Shown piece after piece: positions 33,753-43,738 of a stretch of DNA of 64,000 nucleotides. The position numbers and the translations under genes are program-made. This DNA is from Bacteroidota bacterium (lineage in GTDB: Bacteria; Bacteroidota; Bacteroidia; Bacteroidales; Prolixibacteraceae). The stretch lies in assembly GCA_023251455.1 (NCBI GenBank), contig JAHEYT010000033.1, positions 50,323 through 114,322 on the forward strand, in the 5' to 3' direction. How positions within the stretch are numbered: the first letter of the stretch is position 1; each line of letters begins with the position of its first letter. The notes below the pieces were generated by a model. It was not told where the DNA came from and ran no database searches. It worked only from the letters and a program-made list of their open reading frames with translations.

Positions 33753-35933
33753 TTATTTCCTGACGGTGCTTGGATTCATTCCAAACTGATTTTTAAATGC
33801 CTTGCTGAAATGCGAAAGATTTTTAAAACCAACCGCAATAGCTACTTCAGAAATATTCATTGCTGTGGTTTGGAGCAGATTTTTTGCCTTGTGCAACCTC
33901 AAAGTCCAGAAATAATCGATAACCGAAGTATTCGTCAGCGATTTAAATTTGCGGTAAAGCTGAGAACGGCTCATCCCCGCAGTTACGCAAAGCTGATGAA
34001 CATCGAAATTGTCGTCATCAAGACTTTCTTCCATAACTTTCCTGATCTTTTGAATAAATGAATCTTCAAGATTTAAAGTATGGTTTTCTTCAGGAATCGG
34101 TTGTTCCCCTGATGCATAACGCTGATGCAAAGTTTTGCGCAGTTCAAGTAATTTTCGCAACCTGATAAGCAATTCCACTTCGTTGAATGGTTTGGCAAGA
34201 TAATCATCAGCGCCATTCGCCAATCCGTTTAATCTCGAATCAATATCTGCTTTTGCTGTCAGCATGATTACCGGGATATGACTGGTTCGCAAATCATTTT
34301 TCAATGCATCAAGCATCGAAATTCCATCCATTACCGGCATCATAACGTCACTCACAATAATGTCCGGAATGTGTTCAAATGCCTTTTGAAGCCCGGTCTC
34401 TCCGTTTGAAGCAAAATCAAGTTGATATTGCCCCTTGAGTAATGTATTCAAATAGTGTTTCAGATCCTGACTATCTTCAACAACCAACAAAATGGGCAAA
34501 TCGTTGGATGGAATAACGGTTTCTGAATGGTCTGTCTTAACTTCTGTGGCTAACGAAACATCTGCAAAAAATTCAGGAGACAAAGAATTACCCGTAATGA
34601 TATCCTTTTCAGGAGCAATATTTGTTACTGGCAAAATAATTGTAAAAGTAGTTCCAAGGTCTTTCGAGCTGCTGACATTAACCGAACCGCCAAAGAGTTT
34701 TACCAATTCTTTCACCATAGCCAATCCAAGTCCCGTACCAACTTCCTGACTTCTCAGTTCATCTTCGACCCGGAAAAACCGGTCGAAAAGAAAAGGCAGG
34801 TGTTCTGACGGAATTTCGGGCCCGTCGTCGCTAACTTTGAGGACGAATTCATTTTTATCCGGCATCAGTCCGGCATAGATATCTACTGTTCCATAGTTGG
34901 GTGTAAATTTAATGGCATTCGTCAGCAGGTTTGAAACAATGTACATGATTTTTTCCTGATCGAAATCCATCACCAAATGCCTGCTTTCAGGAATAAAATT
35001 CAGTTGAATGTTTTTATCGCGGGCCAATGAAATAAATGAATCAGTTAAATATTTCAGGTAACTGATTATGTCGGACTGAAAAACATGAACATGCATGGCT
35101 CCAGCCTCCAGCTTTGCCAGATCGAGCATTTGATTGACCAGATTTAGTAAGTTTTTTGTCTGCACCTCAATTTTTTCAGTTCCTTTTTCCAGCCATTCGT
35201 CGGAATTGCTTCTAATCAGATTCGCCATTCCCTGGATGATAGTTAGCGGAGTTCGAAACTCATGAGTAATGTTGGTGAAGAGCTTATTCTTGGCTTCACT
35301 CACTTCCTTTAGCTTGTCCGACTCCAGTTTCTCAATTTTAGTTTGTTGTGCAAAAAAAATGATGGTTAAGTAGACGATAAATATCGACATGGATAACGTA
35401 TTCATCACGAAAACAATGGCGTTCAACCTTGGAGTTATTTCCTCAGGAACTTTCAACCAGGGTACCAATAAACCTGAAAGAATTATAATGATGGTAAAAA
35501 GAGAAAATAAGAAGTATGTAATTCGTATGTTTTGCAGCGGGATAGACGAAAGTACGAATGCCAGGCAGGCAAAAATCAATCCTGCCGATGATGCAATTCC
35601 ACCTAATTTCAGAATGAAATAAAATGTAATGAATAGTAAAATGCTAAGGTGAAATATGTAGTATGGGATAAAATTGGCTCTAAGTTGGGGAACAATAAAC
35701 AAAGCTATTAGCAAAACAAGTAACAGGATATATCCATAAGATATCAGTAAGTGAAGCGATTGTGGCGCAAAGATTAAAAAAGCGCCGGTATGCAGAATTA
35801 CATGTACTAGCCCAAAAAAGGTTGCAATCCACATGGTTTTTCGTGTATTCAGCCTTTTTTGGTCGCAGCCCGGGTAGGCAACTAGTTGTTCTATCCTTAA
35901 ATCCAGCTTTTGAAAAATGTTTTTCTTGTTCAT
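33753..35933 (-). CDS. Hybrid histidine kinase with AraC-type output (membrane HisKA-HATPase-REC-HTH)
   Basis: A 726-residue one-protein two-component system. Residues 1-205 contain about six membrane helices, replacing the large periplasmic beta-propeller sensor of typical Bacteroides hybrid regulators. Then come HisKA (FTNITHEFRTPLTIIQG, about 225), the ATPase domain (NAIKFT, DDGPEI, GTGLGLAMV), a receiver (about 490-605, acceptor Asp in IIVSDVMMPVMDG) and an AraC-type DNA-binding domain (about 635-726; SRSQLYRKFKSLTNTS and LSHFSKAFKNQFGMNPS, two helix-turn-helix units). It should directly control transcription after sensing a membrane or small diffusible signal. The start is the ATG at 35933; a GTG codon just before it is also in frame. 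No target operon is obvious. Confidence 0.92.
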   Translation of the reverse strand: MNKKNIFQKLDLRIEQLVAYPGCDQKRLNTRKTMWIATFFGLVHVILHTGAFLIFAPQSLHLLISYGYILLLVLLIALFIVPQLRANFIPYYIFHLSILLFITFYFILKLGGIASSAGLIFACLAFVLSSIPLQNIRITYFLFSLFTIIIILSGLLVPWLKVPEEITPRLNAIVFVMNTLSMSIFIVYLTIIFFAQQTKIEKLESDKLKEVSEAKNKLFTNITHEFRTPLTIIQGMANLIRSNSDEWLEKGTEKIEVQTKNLLNLVNQMLDLAKLEAGAMHVHVFQSDIISYLKYLTDSFISLARDKNIQLNFIPESRHLVMDFDQEKIMYIVSNLLTNAIKFTPNYGTVDIYAGLMPDKNEFVLKVSDDGPEIPSEHLPFLFDRFFRVEDELRSQEVGTGLGLAMVKELVKLFGGSVNVSSSKDLGTTFTIILPVTNIAPEKDIITGNSLSPEFFADVSLATEVKTDHSETVIPSNDLPILLVVEDSQDLKHYLNTLLKGQYQLDFASNGETGLQKAFEHIPDIIVSDVMMPVMDGISMLDALKNDLRTSHIPVIMLTAKADIDSRLNGLANGADDYLAKPFNEVELLIRLRKLLELRKTLHQRYASGEQPIPEENHTLNLEDSFIQKIRKVMEESLDDDNFDVHQLCVTAGMSRSQLYRKFKSLTNTSVIDYFWTLRLHKAKNLLQTTAMNISEVAIAVGFKNLSHFSKAFKNQFGMNPSTVRK

Positions 35934-36048
35934 CACTTTTCACTTCAGGATTAATATAAATTTACGAAATACTTTGCACATAAGCATCAGATATTCAGTT
36001 CAAACCCGATTGTGTTTTTCAGATCTGAGGGCTCCTCCTAGCTTAGTT

Positions 36049-36080
36049 TTTGTCATTCTCCCCTGCTTTTTTCATCTTTG
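36049..36080 (+). promoter_or_regulatory. Promoter of the TauE/SafE permease gene
   Basis: TTTG at 36049-36052, a 20-nt spacer, then CATCTTTG at 36073-36080, one base off the TAnnTTTG consensus. The start codon is 23 nt further on. Confidence 0.5.
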
Positions 36081-36102
36081 CATCTCTATCTAAAGATTTG
36101 CA

Positions 36103-36867
36103 ATGTCACTTTTTAACGAAATACTCATTTTTCTGGCAGCTGTTGTTGCCGGGTTCATCAATGCCATGGCTGGTGGTGGCACGCTCGTTAGCTTTCCGGT
36201 GTTGCTGGCTGTGGGAATTTCGCCGGTTGTAGCCAATGTTACCAATACCGTGGCATTGGTTCCCGGAACGATTGGTGGAATGTGGTCGCAACGCAACGAT
36301 TTTAAATCTCAATACAAACGTTTATTAAAGTTATTGCCTGTTGCAATTGTTGGTGGTGTTTCCGGTGGATTGCTTATTCTGAATACCAGCGAGGATGCTT
36401 TTAAAAGCCTCATCCCTTACCTGATCCTGGGAGCAACATTGCTTTTAGGATTTCAGGTACGCATAAAAAACTGGGTGGTTTCGCGCATTGGGCAGGCGCA
36501 TTCCGAGCATCACAATCCTATTTTCATGTTGTCGCTGGTTTTTGCAGCTGCTATTTACGGAGGTTATTTTGGTGCTGGCCTTGGTGTAATACTAATGGCA
36601 GTACTCGGACTGGTAACCGACGATTCGATGACCCGACTGAATTTTCTGAAACAAGCGCTCGGATTTGCAATCAATCTGGCTGCTGCAATTTACTTTGCTT
36701 TCTCCGGAGAGGTTGACTGGATGGTAGCTTTTGTCATGATTTTCGGATCGCTTGCAGGTGGATTAATCGGCGGCAAACTGGCCGGAAAAATAAAACCGGA
36801 ACTTTTGCGCTGGATTGTTGTGACCGCCGGATTGATTGCTGCAATAATTTTCTTTCTGAAAGACTAA
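36103..36867 (+). CDS. TauE/SafE (TSUP) family membrane permease
   Basis: A 254-residue integral membrane protein with about eight hydrophobic helices in two similar halves. The first half has AGFINAMAGGGTLVSFPVLLAVGISPVVANVTNT and the second GGYFGAGLGVILMAVLGL; these paired glycine-rich motifs define the TSUP family, which moves sulfite, sulfoacetate, taurine or other small organosulfur anions. The substrate cannot be told. It stands alone on the plus strand between two minus-strand genes. No convincing terminator was seen in the 166 bp after it. Confidence 0.88.
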   Translation: MSLFNEILIFLAAVVAGFINAMAGGGTLVSFPVLLAVGISPVVANVTNTVALVPGTIGGMWSQRNDFKSQYKRLLKLLPVAIVGGVSGGLLILNTSEDAFKSLIPYLILGATLLLGFQVRIKNWVVSRIGQAHSEHHNPIFMLSLVFAAAIYGGYFGAGLGVILMAVLGLVTDDSMTRLNFLKQALGFAINLAAAIYFAFSGEVDWMVAFVMIFGSLAGGLIGGKLAGKIKPELLRWIVVTAGLIAAIIFFLKD

Positions 36868-37033
36868 AATCTCATTGCTGTTTTGTAATCGCTTTATGTG
36901 ATTTTCGTTTTTGGATTTCCATGGCAGCACAATCGCTTTGTGGTTACAAGTTGTATTGTAATCTTACGTATTACGATCAGACCAGATGCTAAATTCGTTC
37001 GTAGAACTTTCAATTAAAAGCAAACCAATCACT

Positions 37034-37834
37034 TCAGGACAAAGGCAATTCTTTGGCCTCAAATTCTTTCTGAAGATTATCCAGTACCAGCAAGCTAATT
37101 TCACCTGATTTTACTTCGTTGCTTCCGTCATATTCAAACGGGTCTTCCATGTCTTTGATCAGGAAAAGGATTGAGAAAATGACAAAGGAAAAGATACTTA
37201 CCAAAATTAGTCCGCCCCACCAGGGATCAACATTCAGCAAGCAATAAACTGTTAAAAAGACCACCGCAATTACTTTTATACAAATGAAAACGGCAGGCAC
37301 AAAGTCAGTATTCTGAATTACAGTAATTCTGTTAATCGTTTTCTTAAGTGACGCAACTTCTGCCTTCATCCGAAGAACATAATTTGGCGCTGCGCCTTCT
37401 TTGCCAATTTCAATGATATCGGCTGAGAATGAATCCATCAATTTTAAAAGCTGATCATTTTTGAGCTTAAAATAATCGCGTTTTAACGTCGGGATAAAGT
37501 TTTTAATCTTGTTCATCAGAGCTTCAGCCGATTTTGAATTCGAAACAATCCGGAGATAGTCTGCTTCCTGCCAAATGGCATACAGTGAAGCCGCTATTTC
37601 GTTCGGAATTTTTTCACTTTCCTTGTAATCGGTCACTACTCCGGCCAATAAAAACCCAAGTATAAAAATGATACCTGTCAGTATGCTTGGAAAAAAGGAC
37701 GACAAATCTTTGGGAATGAACTCCCAACCGAATAAATGTACACCGAATTTAAAACCACCAATGATAAAAACGATTGGTAGTACTGATAAGAAAAGATAGT
37801 ATTTACTCTTTTTAATTTTTTGCAGTATCCTCAT
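37034..37834 (-). CDS. Bestrophin-like/DUF4239-type membrane protein
   Basis: A 266-residue protein with two hydrophobic helices near the N-terminus (about 13-33 and 46-66), a long soluble helical middle (about 75-185), and two more helices (about 188-240). The end of the second pair is followed by FLIKDMEDPFEYDGSNEVKSGEISL. The arrangement and the Asp-Pro-Phe signature after the last helix resemble bacterial bestrophin-like proteins, which include putative ion channels. The match is by pattern only. It is transcribed away from the next plus-strand gene. Confidence 0.5.
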   Translation of the reverse strand: MRILQKIKKSKYYLFLSVLPIVFIIGGFKFGVHLFGWEFIPKDLSSFFPSILTGIIFILGFLLAGVVTDYKESEKIPNEIAASLYAIWQEADYLRIVSNSKSAEALMNKIKNFIPTLKRDYFKLKNDQLLKLMDSFSADIIEIGKEGAAPNYVLRMKAEVASLKKTINRITVIQNTDFVPAVFICIKVIAVVFLTVYCLLNVDPWWGGLILVSIFSFVIFSILFLIKDMEDPFEYDGSNEVKSGEISLLVLDNLQKEFEAKELPLS

Positions 37835-38089
37835 TTGAAAAAGCTATTTGAATAAGATTTAAACCTACGGGCAAAGAAAGCAGATATTTTGATTTTAATT
37901 TACACCATCAGCCGAACAGCGATTACTTTTTTTCGGGATGTTCTTCATTCCTGACTTCAGTATTACGAGGAAAAACAACTTTATAAATACAATCCGTAAA
38001 TTCGGGCAAATCCTTACCTTTGGGACTGAGTGATTCGCTAAAGATTCATTCAAACACTCAAGTAATCAATTAATGCAGTTTTTTAACCG

Positions 38090-38902
38090 ATGAAATTATT
38101 CGTCATATCTATTTTATTCCTGCTGCCGAGTATAGCTTTCGGGCAATTATTTCCGAATGTACCCGAATTCAGGGGAAACATTAAAAAAGTGGTGGAAAAA
38201 AGGTATGGCAAAGAACTGGTTCCTTCCCGGAAAGATTCAGGCGTTTATAAACCGGGAGCCTATTCGGGCTGGAAATATACTTACCTGTTTGATAAAAATT
38301 CGAAACTTGCCAAACGGACAAACACATTTCAGGGGAAAATCAACACTGAATGCGTTTATAAGACAAAAAAAACCGGAACCAGCATACTGAAGAGTGAAAT
38401 TACACGGGATTATACTTTAGGAGGAAAAGAATCTACTGTAGAATATGAAAACTTTATTGATCCGACAGGCCGTACCCAAAAAGTAAATTCGTGGTTAAAA
38501 AATTCGCCTGCAAACTCAAAAGAATTATTTCTTCTGGAAGACAATGCAGTTTATAATCAGAAAAAACTTATTTCATTTACCCGCCATAACATTGACCCGA
38601 ATGGCAAGACCACATTGGAAGAAGAGTGCAAACTACATTATAATTCTTCAGGACGGTTAACACGAATCGACCGTAAGGATATTTCAACCGGATTAAGCAC
38701 AACCATTCAATATCAATTCAACCCCAAAGGATGGGTCGATCATTATTCCATCGATCTTTTAACCGAAGTTCAGGAATATGGAAGGACGCAGATTCTGGAT
38801 GTTTATTTCAAATACGATCGCCGTGGCAACTGGACGCGGATGTATCGGAAGTCGGTGAAGAAAAACCAGCTCGAAGCCAAACGAAAGATTTACTACCGAT
38901 AG
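38090..38902 (+). CDS. Secreted protein of unknown function with YD-like beta repeats
   Basis: A 270-residue protein with a signal peptide (MKLFVISILFLLPSIAFGQ). The mature part has several strand pairs of the type YNSSGRLTRIDRKD, YQFNPKGWVDHYS and KYDRRGNWTRMYRK, which resemble the YD/RHS-like repeats found in many Bacteroidota exported proteins. No catalytic site is visible. It is preceded by a -7 element TACCTTTG (38015-38022) with no clear -33 and a leader of about 60 nt. Function unknown. Confidence 0.65.
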   Translation: MKLFVISILFLLPSIAFGQLFPNVPEFRGNIKKVVEKRYGKELVPSRKDSGVYKPGAYSGWKYTYLFDKNSKLAKRTNTFQGKINTECVYKTKKTGTSILKSEITRDYTLGGKESTVEYENFIDPTGRTQKVNSWLKNSPANSKELFLLEDNAVYNQKKLISFTRHNIDPNGKTTLEEECKLHYNSSGRLTRIDRKDISTGLSTTIQYQFNPKGWVDHYSIDLLTEVQEYGRTQILDVYFKYDRRGNWTRMYRKSVKKNQLEAKRKIYYR

Positions 38903-39087
38903 TTTATCCGGGCGAACGATCGCAGCCATTACAATCAAACTGCAACATCAAATTTCCACTTAGCTATTAAATGTTAGATTTTCAGCGAGGTACAAAAGTT
39001 GCGTCCTAAAAGTTTATCCGGAGAGTTTGGATTATATGCTAAATGGCATTGCATTTAAACGCGGCTGATATAAACATTTGTTTGTAC

Positions 39088-39118
39088 TTGGGACTATTGA
39101 GCTGTTTCATTAGATTTG
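39088..39118 (+). promoter_or_regulatory. Promoter of the sensor kinase pair at 39-43 kb
   Basis: TTG at 39088-39090, a 20-nt spacer and TAGATTTG at 39111-39118: full agreement with the Bacteroidota consensus. The ATG is 33 nt downstream. Confidence 0.65.
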
Positions 39119-39150
39119 TCCGAAGCAAAACTGAAATTAAATGAATCCTT

Positions 39151-41811
39151 ATGAAAGAAAAGAATGTGGAGAAGAAGGGCTTCGTGCGGAATTTAATTAT
39201 CATATTGGTTATTTCTATTTCAGCATTATTATATGTCCGGTATGTCTGGGTGAAAACCGAAAATGAACAATCCGAAAACATACTGCAGATTGCCCGATCA
39301 ATAAAAGCAAGTCTGCCCATCGAAAATCTTAAATCGCTGAAAGCGACCGAAGATGATATTGAAAATACTGATTACAAAGAGCTTAAGTCAAAGCTAATGA
39401 ATGTCATTAGCGTAAATCCGCAGGCTAAATTTGCTTACATATACATTGAGAAAAACGACAAAATCTACTTTGCGGTAGATTCGGAGCCCGAAACTTCGGA
39501 AGACTACTCGCCTCCGGGACAAGAATATACCGAAGCCAAACCAGAAGACATACAACCCTTCAGGGATGGGAAAGAGAGAATTACCTCTCCCCTGGCAGAT
39601 CGATGGGGTACATGGAGAAGTGTGTATATACCGGTAAAAGATGAAAAAACAGGTCAAACTATAGCCATTTTTGGAATGGATTTTAATGCTGACACCTGGA
39701 ATAAAAATCTGCTGTTTAAGGTTCTTCAATCCAGTTTGGTCATTGTATTGTTGCTGGCCATCCTTTTCATCTTTTATATGCAAAATAAATTGCTCAATTA
39801 CGACATCAAGGTTCGTAAGCAAGCTGAAGAAGATCTGAAAAGGCAAACCCGAATGCAACAGATGGTTATTGAAATGGCATCGCGCTACATCAACATTCCG
39901 ATTGAACAGGTTGGCCCTGCCATTAATGAGTCGCTAAAAACGATAGGCGAGTTTATTTCAGCCGACCGCAGCTACATTTATCGCTATGATTTTGCTAACG
40001 AGATAATTAGCTGCGAATACGAATGGCATAAAACCGGCGATGGTCCTGAATTTGAGAAACTGCAAAACATTCCGCTTAATATGATTCCCGACATGGTCAA
40101 ATTGCACCAGGAAGGGAATATTAAGACCATTGACAACATTGTTTCAGTGCTGTCCGAAGGCTGGTTGCGCAAAAAACTTCAGGAAGAAGATGCCCGGAAC
40201 TTCCATACCGTTCCGATGATGTCGGGCGACGATTGCATAGGTTTTGTTGGATTCTTGTTCTTTAAAACAACTCATCAATATTCTGCTGAAGAAAATTTGT
40301 TACTCCAGCTTTTTGCACACATGTTGGTCAATGTAAAGAACCGTGCTAAAGTTGAAATGAAGTTGCTCGAAACAAATAAATACCTTGAAACGACCACCGT
40401 AAAAGCCAATAAACTGGCAACGGAAGCAGAAATTGCAAACAAATCGAAAAGTGCATTTTTGGCCAATATGTCGCACGAAATCAGGACTCCGCTTAATGCA
40501 ATTATTGGTTTCTCGCAACTGATGAACCGCGATAAATTTCTGACCGAATCGCAGAAAGAATATAATGTTTCGATTATTAAAGCAGGCGAACATTTGTTGA
40601 ACCTTATTAACGACATTCTAGAATTGTCGAAGGTTGAGGCTGGCCGTGTAGTGGCCAATCCAGCGAATGTTGATTTACATGCTCTCTTTGAAGACATTCA
40701 GATGCTTTTTAAGGAGCGGGCACAAGCCAAGCATCTTCAGTTTATATGCGAAATTGCCGAAGATCTACCTCGTTACGTGTATGTTGACGAAGGCAAATTG
40801 CGCCAGATTTTCGTCAATCTGATTGGGAATGCAATAAAATTCACCGATGAAGGCGGAGTTGCAGTGCGCACCCGAACGGAAAAAATCGATGCTGAAACGA
40901 ATAGACTTACGGTTGAAATTCAGGATTCAGGCTCTGGTATTCCTGAAAATGAACTTGACAAACTTTTTAAACACTTTGAGCAAACCAGTTCCGGAATTAA
41001 TAAAGGCAGCGGCACCGGACTTGGCCTGGCATTGAGCCGCGAACTAGCTATTATTCTGGCTGGAAACATTACTGTTACCAGCGAAATAGGGAAAGGTTCG
41101 ATATTTACTTTTCAGGTAGAAATTAAACAAGGCAACCCTGAAGCCATTGAAAAGAATACATCGAAACGCGTAATTGGCATTGAAAAACAAAAAGATACCT
41201 TCCGCATTTTAGTGGTTGACGATAAAGATGAAAACCTGAGAGTTGCCATCGACCTGCTTACATTGGTTGGGTTTGAAACCTGTGAAGCCATAAATGGAGT
41301 TGATGCTATTGAAAAATTTGAGGAATGGAACCCGCATCTTATTTTAATGGATATGCGGATGCCGGTGATGGACGGTTATGAAGCAACACGTAAAATCAAA
41401 TCGACCGAAAAAGGAAAACAAACGCACATTGTTGCCTTAACTGCAAGTGCATTTGAAGACGAACGTAAAAAAATAGAATCACTTGGAATGCAGGGCTATA
41501 TCCGAAAACCATTCAGAGAAAATGAGCTGTTTGGCACCTTGGGTAAAATACTTGATTTGAAGTATATTTATGAAGATGAGGCACCAGTTAAAGTTAAAGT
41601 TCAGAATAATGAAGAACTAATTGCCAGCGAGATGTCCCAACTGCCACAGAGTGTGGTATCACAAATGAAAGATGCTCTTGCGGTTGCTGATTTAGATCTC
41701 TTTATCGAACTGATAGAAACGATTAATTCTGACAACGCAGAACTGTCTCAAAAGCTTTTGAGCCTTGCCAAAAACTATGATTATGAAAATCTTCAACAAC
41801 TGTTAAATTAA
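39151..41811 (+). CDS. Membrane hybrid histidine kinase, Cache-like sensor-GAF-HisKA-HATPase-REC
   Basis: An 886-residue sensor. A membrane helix at about 12-30 and another at about 192-212 bracket a periplasmic domain with the strand pattern of a Cache/PAS-like sensor (FAYIYIEKNDKIYFAVDSEP...DRWGTWRSVYIPV). A GAF-type domain follows (about 240-415, DRSYIYRYDF...FKTTHQYS), then a coiled coil, HisKA (FLANMSHEIRTPLNAIIGF), the ATPase domain (NAIKFTD, DSGSGI, GTGLGLALS) and a receiver (acceptor Asp in LILMDMRMPVMDG). A helical C-terminal tail (about 815-886) resembles extensions of such kinases but lacks an evident phospho-His. The next gene starts 15 bp downstream and encodes a receiver-kinase protein, so the two form a phosphorelay pair. 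Confidence 0.9.
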   Translation: MKEKNVEKKGFVRNLIIILVISISALLYVRYVWVKTENEQSENILQIARSIKASLPIENLKSLKATEDDIENTDYKELKSKLMNVISVNPQAKFAYIYIEKNDKIYFAVDSEPETSEDYSPPGQEYTEAKPEDIQPFRDGKERITSPLADRWGTWRSVYIPVKDEKTGQTIAIFGMDFNADTWNKNLLFKVLQSSLVIVLLLAILFIFYMQNKLLNYDIKVRKQAEEDLKRQTRMQQMVIEMASRYINIPIEQVGPAINESLKTIGEFISADRSYIYRYDFANEIISCEYEWHKTGDGPEFEKLQNIPLNMIPDMVKLHQEGNIKTIDNIVSVLSEGWLRKKLQEEDARNFHTVPMMSGDDCIGFVGFLFFKTTHQYSAEENLLLQLFAHMLVNVKNRAKVEMKLLETNKYLETTTVKANKLATEAEIANKSKSAFLANMSHEIRTPLNAIIGFSQLMNRDKFLTESQKEYNVSIIKAGEHLLNLINDILELSKVEAGRVVANPANVDLHALFEDIQMLFKERAQAKHLQFICEIAEDLPRYVYVDEGKLRQIFVNLIGNAIKFTDEGGVAVRTRTEKIDAETNRLTVEIQDSGSGIPENELDKLFKHFEQTSSGINKGSGTGLGLALSRELAIILAGNITVTSEIGKGSIFTFQVEIKQGNPEAIEKNTSKRVIGIEKQKDTFRILVVDDKDENLRVAIDLLTLVGFETCEAINGVDAIEKFEEWNPHLILMDMRMPVMDGYEATRKIKSTEKGKQTHIVALTASAFEDERKKIESLGMQGYIRKPFRENELFGTLGKILDLKYIYEDEAPVKVKVQNNEELIASEMSQLPQSVVSQMKDALAVADLDLFIELIETINSDNAELSQKLLSLAKNYDYENLQQLLN

Positions 41812-41826
41812 TCGGAGGAGCAAAAA

Positions 41827-42942
41827 ATGAACAACATGATCAAAGGCCAATATACCGCGAATATCCTCATTGTTGATGACATTCCGGCCAATCTGCAGGT
41901 TTTAGGGGCGATACTCAAGAGCGAAGGATATAAAGTTCGCCCGGTACCCAATGGTGCTCTGGCCCTGCAAGTTGCAGAAAAAGAAAAGCCTGACCTCATT
42001 TTATTGGATATCATGATACCTGATATGGATGGATACGAAGTTTGCCGCCGAATAAAAGCAAATCCATTTTTAAGCGACATCCCAATTATCTTTATTAGTG
42101 CTTTAAACGAAACCAACGATGTGGTGAAAGCATTAAAATCAGGAGGAGTCGATTATGTCACCAAACCATTTCAGGCTGAAGAAGTAATTGCAAGGGTGCA
42201 TACCCATGTAAGACTTTACCGGCAAAGCATTGAACTTCAGGATTTAAATATCACAAAAGATAAATTTTTCTCGATTATTGCCCACGATTTGAAGGGACCA
42301 ATGGGTGGATTCAAGGGGATGACAGAGTTACTTGCCGAATATATGCCAAGCATGACCATGGCTGAAGTACAGGAGAATTTAGGTCTGCTTCGTGATTCTT
42401 CAACCAATCTGTTCCGGCTTCTCGAAAACTTGTTGCAATGGGCTCGTTTACAGCAAGGATCGGTGCCTTTCGATCCTGAAATAATTCATTTGGAGTCTAT
42501 AGTGAAAGAAGGCGTCGGACTGATTCAGGAATTGGCCAAACACAAGGGCATTGAAATTACGCAAGATATTCCGGGGCAACTAAAGGTTTTTGCTGACAAT
42601 AATATGCTTCAGACCATATTAAGGAATCTTCTTTCAAATGCTGTGAAATTCAGCTCGGCAGGAGAGAAGGTGAGTATCTCTGCAAAAGCAGCTGATGACA
42701 AAAACGTTGAAATATTGATAAAAGATTCGGGTATTGGCATGACCCAGGAAATGATTGACAATTTGTTCCGGCTCGATTCGCGAAGTGGTCGGCCAGGTAC
42801 GGCCGGCGAACCCAGCACAGGCCTTGGTTTATTGCTTTGCAAAGAATTCGTTGAAAAAAACGGTGGAAAAATCCGGGTGGAAAGCGAAGTTGAAAAAGGC
42901 TCAGTATTTACATTTACCATTCCGGGAAGTGTTGAACCCTAA
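41827..42942 (+). CDS. Receiver-histidine kinase protein (REC-HisKA-HATPase)
   Basis: A 371-residue soluble protein. The receiver is at 11-130 (acceptor Asp61 in LILLDIMIPDMDG, Lys in TKPF), HisKA at about 145-210 (His153 in FSIIAHDLKGPMG), and the ATPase domain at about 250-368 (NAVKFS, DSGIGM, STGLGLLL). It lies 15 bp after the membrane hybrid kinase with a good ribosome-binding site (GGAGGA at 41815-41820). It probably receives phosphate from that kinase and passes it on, but no output domain or cognate regulator follows. Confidence 0.9.
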   Translation: MNNMIKGQYTANILIVDDIPANLQVLGAILKSEGYKVRPVPNGALALQVAEKEKPDLILLDIMIPDMDGYEVCRRIKANPFLSDIPIIFISALNETNDVVKALKSGGVDYVTKPFQAEEVIARVHTHVRLYRQSIELQDLNITKDKFFSIIAHDLKGPMGGFKGMTELLAEYMPSMTMAEVQENLGLLRDSSTNLFRLLENLLQWARLQQGSVPFDPEIIHLESIVKEGVGLIQELAKHKGIEITQDIPGQLKVFADNNMLQTILRNLLSNAVKFSSAGEKVSISAKAADDKNVEILIKDSGIGMTQEMIDNLFRLDSRSGRPGTAGEPSTGLGLLLCKEFVEKNGGKIRVESEVEKGSVFTFTIPGSVEP

Positions 42943-43011
42943 GGGATTTCGGGTTGGAATGTGAACAGCAAAATATCCTTGCAAAACTCACGTAAAGGAT
43001 AATAATCTTTT

Positions 43012-43518
43012 ATGGATAGAAACATTCAGATCATATCGGAAAGGTTGATAATGCGTCCTATCCAATTGGCGACACCGATTTCATTTTTTAATACCGATCA
43101 AATTCAGCAATCAATCAATATCAGGGTTGGATTCCCAAGACGATTGACGATGTCCATGATTTTATTCTCAACCTGACCTCGCCTGAAATAAACCAGCCCA
43201 CTATCTGGTTCCAATTTGTAATCATTAAAAACGACAACACAGAGATAATAGGAGATATTCATGGTTAAGGCTTTGCTTTCGAAGCAGTACAATCTATAAT
43301 TAACTACCTCTTTGATGACTTTGGTAAACGCCGGATTATTGCTTCGATTGATTCGCGCAATCACCCTTCAATCAGTCTGATTGAACGTTTTGGATTTCGC
43401 AAAAAAGCTCACATAAAGGAAAATCCTGTGCAACAATAATGGATGTACTGACGATTTAATTTATGCCATCCTGAAGGATGAATGGAGTCCCCAACCCTTT
43501 CAGGTTTCGAAAACCTGA
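43012..43518 (+). pseudogene. Decayed GNAT acetyltransferase gene (RimJ/RimL type)
   Basis: The remains of an N-acetyltransferase can be followed across two frames. Frame A from ATG 43012 gives ISERLIMRPIQL. Frame B then continues DTDFIF-stop-YRSNSAINQYQGWIPK, then FVIIKNDNTEIIGDIHG-stop-GFAFEAVQS, RRIIASIDSRNHPSISLI and ERFGFRKKAH. After another shift comes DDLIYAILKDEW, the usual C-terminal end. Damage seen: a frameshift near 43050, TAA codons in the first third and after GDIH, loss of about 25 residues including the acetyl-CoA-binding turn, and a frameshift near 43437. No single frame codes for more than about 55 residues of it. Confidence 0.8.
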
Positions 43519-43525
43519 AAGGGTT
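43493..43525. repeat. 15-bp perfect palindrome, REP-like
   Basis: Arms AACCCTTTCAGGTTT (43493-43507) and its exact complement (43511-43525), loop CGA. It overlaps the end of the decayed acetyltransferase. The plus-strand flank is A-rich and the minus-strand flank is GGGG, so it is not an intrinsic terminator in either direction. The following stretch to 43720 holds nothing recognisable. Confidence 0.6.
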
Positions 43526-43738
43526 AAAAAATCTGAATATTCATTCCTCCTTAACTCCCTCCGGCGCCTCTCATGCCTTTCCAAATTTTTCGAAGGTTAG
43601 TGCTAATTCGAAAATGCGTTCAAGAAAGCATTTCACCGGAAAGTATCCATAAAACGGTATCGAAAAAATGCACCTATGTTGGGGCAATTGTTTCATGATC
43701 GGATTGCTGAAATAATATAGTGTACATTTGACAAAAAA

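Noticed and set aside
43104..43364. Minus-strand 86-codon frame
   Set aside because: It lies opposite the decayed acetyltransferase, whose plus-strand remains are clearly recognisable.
43493..43525. Palindrome as a transcription terminator
   Set aside because: No T-run follows it on either strand; an extragenic palindrome is more likely.
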